DNA of 64,000 bases from Cynocephalus volans (taxonomy: Eukaryota; Chordata; Mammalia; Dermoptera; Cynocephalidae), in assembly GCF_027409185.1 (NCBI RefSeq), contig NC_084464.1, positions 47,901,095 to 47,965,094 on the forward strand, written 5' to 3'. Positions 10,546 through 64,000 of this stretch are shown in pieces; within the stretch, counting starts at the first letter, position 1, and each line of letters begins with the position of its first letter. Made by a program: the position numbers and the translations under genes. The notes below the pieces were generated by a model. The model did not search any database. It was not told the DNA's origin and worked only from the letters and a program-made list of their open reading frames with translations.

Positions 10546-11108
10546 CAGGGGCATTTTAAATGAATGGACAAGAAGGGGGTAGAGGGACTTCCAAAGCAGA
10601 GAAGTGGGTAGAGAAATGATCTGGGGGCTGACAGCCTGGGGTCCTGAAGGCCAGGAGACTGAGTGGGGGGTGGGCCGGGGCAGCTGCAGCCTGGATGGGG
10701 GCCCAGAGCTCAGGAGAGCCTTTCAGCTGCCTCTCCCTTCTCTGCCCACCCCCTTCCAGTGCTCCCGCACACCCCTTAGCCCAATAAGGGAACAAAAACA
10801 AAGTCAACCATGGAGCCATGAGTCTGGACCTGTAAATATCTGAATATCCTCCTTTCTTCTCTGTGGTTTCTCTTCTTCCTGAAGTGGCTGGGGCAATGGC
10901 CTCTTTCAAGGCCCTTTCCTTCTTCCAGAACTCAACTCAGGTCCCCTTCTCTCCCACCCCATCTCCTTGGGGAAGCTCCCATCTCTGCGCCTTCCCTCTG
11001 GCCTCCTTGGAGCAGGCCTCGAGCTTCTGTGTTGGCCTGGCAAACAGGGAGGTTGTCTACAGAAATTCCTAAGTCAGCATGTTTGGCTTGGTGATAGTGT
11101 TACCATCT

Positions 11109-11131
11109 ACACACACACACACACACACACC
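11109..11131. repeat. (CA)n microsatellite
   Basis: About eleven CA units, interrupted afterwards by CCACCTCCCACACACC. Confidence 0.95.
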
Positions 11132-11819
11132 ACCTCCCACACACCACCTCCGTGGCCAATAAGCTTGGGACACATTGGGTTGTCCCAAGTCAAACCGGTC
11201 TCCTTGTTATGGGACTTATCAAAGCCTTGAATACCCTAAAGGCCTTTGAGACTCTCCGAGAGGGGCCCAGAGCGGGCAGTTTCCAAACTCCCTGCCAGGG
11301 AACCAGTTTTCTGTGGCACACACCTTGGGAAGGAACCCAGGAGAGATGCTACCACGTCGGGAACAACAAAGATGCTCTTGGCTTCCTGTCTCGGCATCAG
11401 CGCTGAGCTTTGACTCCCCTGCCAGGCAGGCATCTCCTCCTGACACTTTCCCACGGTGCCCAAGGTGAGGCAAAATGGGCCACTGGTTATGGGAACTTCC
11501 CTTCTCTTGAGCTGTGACCCCACCCGTTCCCACTCAAAGCGTATCGGAATGCAAGTCAGAGGGGCATCTAATTATAGGGACAGCTGTGAATCAGCTCTAA
11601 TTTACTATAAAATCAGAAGAAGTAAACAAATCCCAAACTTGGGTATAATTAGTACTAAATTCCTTGTGACGTGCAGGTTGGGAATGGCTGCCTGGAGGGC
11701 TAATGTAAGAACAACCTTGCCTGGAGAAGGGAGAAGTCCCTTTTCTCTGTGGCCTTGCTCCCTGATGGTCACAGAGATTTATACATGAGGAGGAACGAGG
11801 AGGAAAAGTGTTTCTTGTG

Positions 11820-12000
11820 CACTTAATGTGCAGCAGGTGTTGGGCACATGTCACGCACATCATGTGCACATACCTACCTGTCACTCTGTTTGACTGTGTG
11901 ATAATCCTGCGATGGGGAGTGATGACCCCATTGCACAGAGGAGTAGTAACTCGTCAAGGGCACATGGCCTGTGAGTCACCCAGGCTGGGCTAGGAACCCG
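11820..12000 (-). repeat. MIR SINE
   Basis: Reverse MIR traces: GTGTTGGGCACATGT, CCCATTGCACAGAGGAG, AGTAACTCGTCAAGG and CACATGGCCTGTGAG. Confidence 0.6.
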
Positions 12001-12184
12001 CTTTGATGCCCACAGACCCCGGCCCCTCCTTCTGGCTTGGCATCCCCAGGGTTGTAGGATTTCCTTGCTCAGTGCCCCAGAGCAGAGGGTGGGGGTGAAT
12101 ACTTGTTGAGAGATGAGTGAATAAATGATCACATGCAATAAAGTGATCCATTTGCTTTAGAGAAAAATTTGATCGTGTTACCTC

Positions 12185-12715
12185 TCTCACCTCTTCAATA
12201 GCCCCTGTTTCCTTGTTGTCCCTGACAATGCCGAAGGCCCTATCCTGGACTACAAGGCCCTGTGCATTCTGGCTACTTCACTTCTCCAACCCTGTCTCCT
12301 GTGCTCTCCCTTCCTTAACTCAGCTCCAACTACATCGGGCTCCCTGCTCTCCTTCAAGCACACCAAGCACGCTCCTGCCCCAGCGCCCTTGCCCTTGCAA
12401 GTCCCTCTCCTTGGAGCCCTCTTCCCCCAGATGTCAGCACGGCCCCTGTCTCATTTCCTTGGGGCTCACCTCGACCATCACTCAGTCACCACTGTCACCC
12501 TCTATCCTCTTATGCTGTCTTATTTCTCTAACTCTTGTCGCCATTTGAAATTATGTTATTTATCTGCCTGTTCATGTGCTTACTGTGTGTCTCTGTCTTG
12601 TTTGTGTGTTTGTTGAAAGCTGCATGTGGATGGTGTTTTGTTCGCTGTTGCATCCCTGGTGCCTGGCACGGAGGCTGGCATGGGGTAATTGCTCAGTAAA
12701 ACTAAACTGAACTAA
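12185..12715 (+). repeat. L2 LINE 3' end, long copy
   Basis: Nearly 530 bases in L2 order: CTACAAGGCCCTGTGCATTCTGGC, ACACCAAGCACGCTCCTGCCCC, CTTGGAGCCCTCTTCCCCCAGATGT, CACCTCGACCATCACTCAG, TTGAAATTATGTTATTTAT, TGCCTGGCACGGAGGCTGGC and a GCTCAGTAAAACTAAACTGAA end. Confidence 0.88.
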
Positions 12716-12799
12716 AGAATTGAAGGAAGAAGGGAGAGGAGAACCTGGATTCTGTTGAGCAGCAACATCTGTACTGTTTTCACAGAAGAAAGGAAAACA

Positions 12800-14268
12800 A
12801 GGGCCTTTAGTAAAAGAACCAAATTTATTTCAGTTTAAGGCAAATTCCACACAGAGACAGTCTCAGAGATGGGCACAGGACCAGAGAGCGCAGAAACACC
12901 ACCAGCATGCATGACAGGAGGGCAGCAGAGTCGGGCAGCAGATGGGGCAGGGCCTGGTCTCCACCAGGCACTGAGAGATCAGTGGGCCGCGGAGCCCCAT
13001 GCGGCGGGAGGGACAGCATGCATGACCTGCTCCCCGAGGGGGTAAGGGCTGGGCAGCCCAAGAGTGAGATCCACTCTCCCACCTTTTCCACAGCAGCGGC
13101 AGAAGCTCAGCCTCAGATGCCAGAGCCCAAGGCTGAAGGACAGGGGTGTGTTTGGGGTGGCAGGATGGAACAGGGTGACCCTAGAGCCAAGATGGCCTTG
13201 GGTAGAGGGTCACATTGGTGAGGAGTGGGATGGGGGTGGGTGGGCATGGGATGAATGGACCATCAGGATGTCAGAGCTGAAGGAAAACCCAGGACACCTG
13301 GTCAACCCTCTCACCATACAGAAGTGGAAACTAAGGCCCAGAAGGTAGTAAGGCCTTGCTGGGATTCCCACAGTAGGTAGGGGTCGAGGCAGGGCTCAAA
13401 CTCAGGACTCCTGTCTCTTATCTCCATGGGACAGAAGGGCAAAGAGCAGGAGCAGCGTGGGAGTGCAGGGGCTATGCTGCCCCTTGCCCAGGCTTCCAGG
13501 TGGGCAGCAAAGGAGAGGGCACCCAGGACCCTGCACAGGAGGGGATGCCTGGAGCCAGGAGTCAACTGTGGAGGTGCCTGCAGGCCCATACCCAGGAGAG
13601 GCCCGTGGACCTATGTGTCTAGAATCAGCAACATAGTGGGCTTGAGAGGCACCGGAAAGGACTCTGTGCTGAAAAGCCTTCCTTCCTGGCCCATCACATG
13701 GCCTACGGTTCACCCCTATAGCCCCCCATGGGTCCCCAGGGCTCCCACTGCATACCGTCCCAAGGAGGAGTCACACGTTCACACTTTCCTGCAAATCCAT
13801 CAGCCTCAGAGGGTTCACTGGAAATAGGGGACAGGATAGGAGTAGACACCACAGGCGGATGGGAGGAAGAAGTGGGACTGGAAGAGGGAGGCCCAGATCA
13901 GGCTTCAGGGTGACAGGTGAGCAGATGGGATTGCCCAGGGTGGGCTGGGGGACCCAAATCATCCCCATTGTTCACACCTTCTGGATAGGCTAGAGCCAGG
14001 TATCAGGGGAAGAGGAGAAGAGCTAGGGTCCAGAACCCCAGACCCAAAACCCTTTGTACCCCTCTGTTACCTGTATCCCCAACTCCCTGGGATTGAGTCT
14101 TGAGGCCAGGAAATTGGGGAAGAGTCTCCAGAGACCTCGCCCCCTGCCAGCCTCCCAGGCACAAAGATGTCCCAAGGGCTGAGCAGAGCCTACTGTAGGG
14201 AATCTGGGGACCCTACAGCTCTACTAGCCTTGCCTGGGCCCCGGTCATCGGCTGGCTTCTGGCCAGGC
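12800..14268 (-). other. CPNE5: CPNE5 3' UTR
   Basis: Continuous non-coding DNA from the CPNE5 stop codon to the poly(A) signal, about 1.45 kb. A reverse-strand fossil with AACTAAGGCCCAGAAGG (13270-13400) resembles MIR-type SINE sequence. Two copies of a GTCATGCATGCTG motif (transcript sense) lie at 12903-12915 and 13014-13026. The 3' end is inferred. Confidence 0.65.
12824..12829 (-). terminator. CPNE5: Poly(A) signal AATAAA of CPNE5
   Basis: AATAAA on the - strand (TTTATT on +), about 1.44 kb downstream of the CPNE5 stop codon. T-rich and TGTG DNA follows on the transcript side. No better signal lies between here and the stop. Confidence 0.75.
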
Positions 14269-62755
<48,487 letters not shown>

Positions 62756-62948
62756 CTGTGGAGAGAGAGGGAGAGAGAGCACACCATGAGCCAAGTATCC
62801 CGTCCAGAGAGGCCAGAGCACTTGGCACCCAGATTCTTGGAGACAGGTTTCTTTTCTGGAGATCCTTAAAACAGGAAGGCCATAGGCCAGGGGAAGGAGA
62901 GGTCTTGCTCCCAGACCTTGTTGTGAAGCCCTGGACAAGTTACTCTGT

Positions 62949-63105
62949 CTCAGAGGTTCTCAAAGTGGTGTCTCTGGACCAGCAGCATCAGCATCCCTGG
63001 GGAATGTGTTAGAAATGTACATTCTCAGGCCCCACCCCATACCTACAGGATCAGAAACTCTGGGGTTGGAGCCTAGCAACCTGTGCTTTAACTGAGCCCC
63101 CAGTA
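62949..63105 (+). repeat. MER5A hAT MITE
   Basis: GAGGTTCTCAAAGTGGTGTC, GGACCAGCAGCATCAGCATCCC, TTCTCAGGCCCCACCCCATACC, GGATCAGAAACTCTGGGG. Confidence 0.9.
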
Positions 63106-63107
63106 CC

Positions 63108-63640
63108 CAGAACGTGACTGTATTTGGAGAGAGGGTCTTTAAAGAGCTAATTAAGGTAAAGTGAGGTTATGAAGGTGGGCCCTAATCCAATATGACTGGT
63201 GTCTTTACAAGAAGAGGAGATGAGGACACAGACATGCGGAGGGATGGGCATGAGAAGACAAAAGGAAGAGAATGTAGACAGCCATCTAGAAGCCAAGGAG
63301 AGAAGCCTCCAAAGAAATTAACCCTGAAGGGCCAGCCCATGGCTCACTTAAGAGAGTGCGGTGCTGATAACACCAAGGCCACGGGTTCGGATCCCTATGT
63401 AGGGATGGCCGGTTAGGTCACTGGGTGAGCGTGGTGCTGACAACACCAAGTCAAGGGTTAAGATCCCCTTACCGGTCATCTTTAAAAAAAGAAAAAAAAA
63501 AAAAGAAAAAAAGAAATTAACCCTGAAGACATCTTGATCTCAGACTTCTAGCCTCCAGAATTGTGAGAAAATAAATTTCTGTATTTAAGCCACTCAGTCT
63601 GTGGTATTTGCTACAACAGCCCTAGCAAATTAAGACGGAT
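63108..63640 (+). repeat. Ancient solo LTR-like element, split by a CYN SINE
   Basis: GTGACTGTATTTGGAGAGAGGG, GGGCCCTAATCCAATATGACTGG, then after the SINE TCTCAGACTTCTAGCCTCCAG, AATAAATTTCTGTATTTAAGCC and CAGCCCTAGCAAATTAAGAC. The layout matches a well-known mammalian ERVL/MaLR-age LTR with its own AATAAA. The exact family was not fixed, and no viral coding region is present. Confidence 0.7.
63330..63509 (+). mobile_element. CYN t-SINE nested in an LTR, antisense to CPNE5
   Basis: A 19-bp perfect target duplication at 63311-63329 and 63510-63528 (AAAGAAATTAACCCTGAAG). Two tRNA-Ile-like units with both anticodon loops clear (CTGATAA and CTGACAA). The tail is A-rich with G. Confidence 0.94.
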
Positions 63641-64000
63641 TTCATAAGCAAAACATTGACCCTCATGTCTGCCCAGAATAGATGCCAAGTAAACAGCTGT
63701 TCATGTGGTTTAGACAAGAAGACAACTAAACTGAGACACATGAAACCTTTGCTGGGGGGTAAAATGTCCGTCTCCTCCACCAACATTTCCATCAACCTCT
63801 ATATTTTAGATCTTGCTGTCCTTTAAGGCTCAGCTCTCAAGCCATCTATAGGAAGTCTTCCTCAATCCCCCCCAGAAGGTATACCCCTCCACCAAAGGTG
63901 AGTCACGCAATAGTAGGCAGGAAACAGACCCAAATAACTAGTGGGCTTTTGACCCAGGCAGGTGGGCAATGAGAAGTACAGACACACTCCTGGGGCCTCT

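Larger units (their letters stand above)
10546..12180. other. Intergenic DNA, mostly unclassified
   Basis: Intergenic stretch with a (CA)n run at about 11109-11131 and a reverse MIR fragment at about 11820-12000. No credible coding region was found. Confidence 0.55.
62756..64000 (-). other. CPNE5 intron (continues beyond window) with MER5, LTR and CYN
   Basis: Upstream intron of CPNE5. It holds a MER5A (62949-63105), an old LTR-like element split by a CYN SINE (63108-63640) and an unclassified end. Confidence 0.65.

Overview
This is a stretch of mammalian nuclear DNA. It has spliced genes with GT-AG introns, many ancient MIR and L2 repeats, L1 3' ends, MER5-type hAT elements and DNA-transposon MITEs. 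The most informative repeat is a young SINE made of two tandem tRNA-Ile-like units followed directly by an A-rich tail. Seven copies are present, each with target-site duplications. This structure matches the CYN (t-SINE) family described from colugos, so the source is most likely a dermopteran such as Galeopterus or Cynocephalus. The gene order matches human 6p21.2.

Layout: (1) 1-4225, + strand: the last four coding exons of RAB44, covering the second half of its C-terminal Rab GTPase domain and the prenylation-type GCCS end. (2) 4226-12800: intergenic DNA between two convergent genes. It holds L1, MIR, MER5, Tigger-like and CYN repeats, and at 9081-10093 a decayed rhodopsin-class peptide-receptor-like GPCR gene with at least three frame changes. 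(3) 12800-62755, - strand: CPNE5 (copine-5), from its poly(A) signal and 3' UTR through fifteen coding exons. These encode about residues 136-593: the C2B domain, the lysine-rich linker, the vWA/copine domain and the proline-rich tail. All exons are open and joined by consistent phases. The first exons, encoding C2A and the start codon, lie beyond position 64000. (4) The CPNE5 introns carry six of the seven CYN SINEs, all antisense to the gene.

RAB44 and CPNE5 are tail-to-tail neighbours with separate roles: an atypical Rab of granule and lysosome traffic, and a Ca2+-dependent membrane-binding protein. They do not form a pathway or operon. I saw no prokaryotic-type system, CRISPR array, RNA gene outside SINEs, or clearly novel multi-gene system. 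The points most worth checking are the GPCR relic, the antisense t-SINEs with built-in splice-like signals, two palindromic MITEs, and an intronic RFX/MEF2/homeodomain site cluster. Repeat boundaries are estimated by eye; exon boundaries were checked by reading phase and splice dinucleotides.
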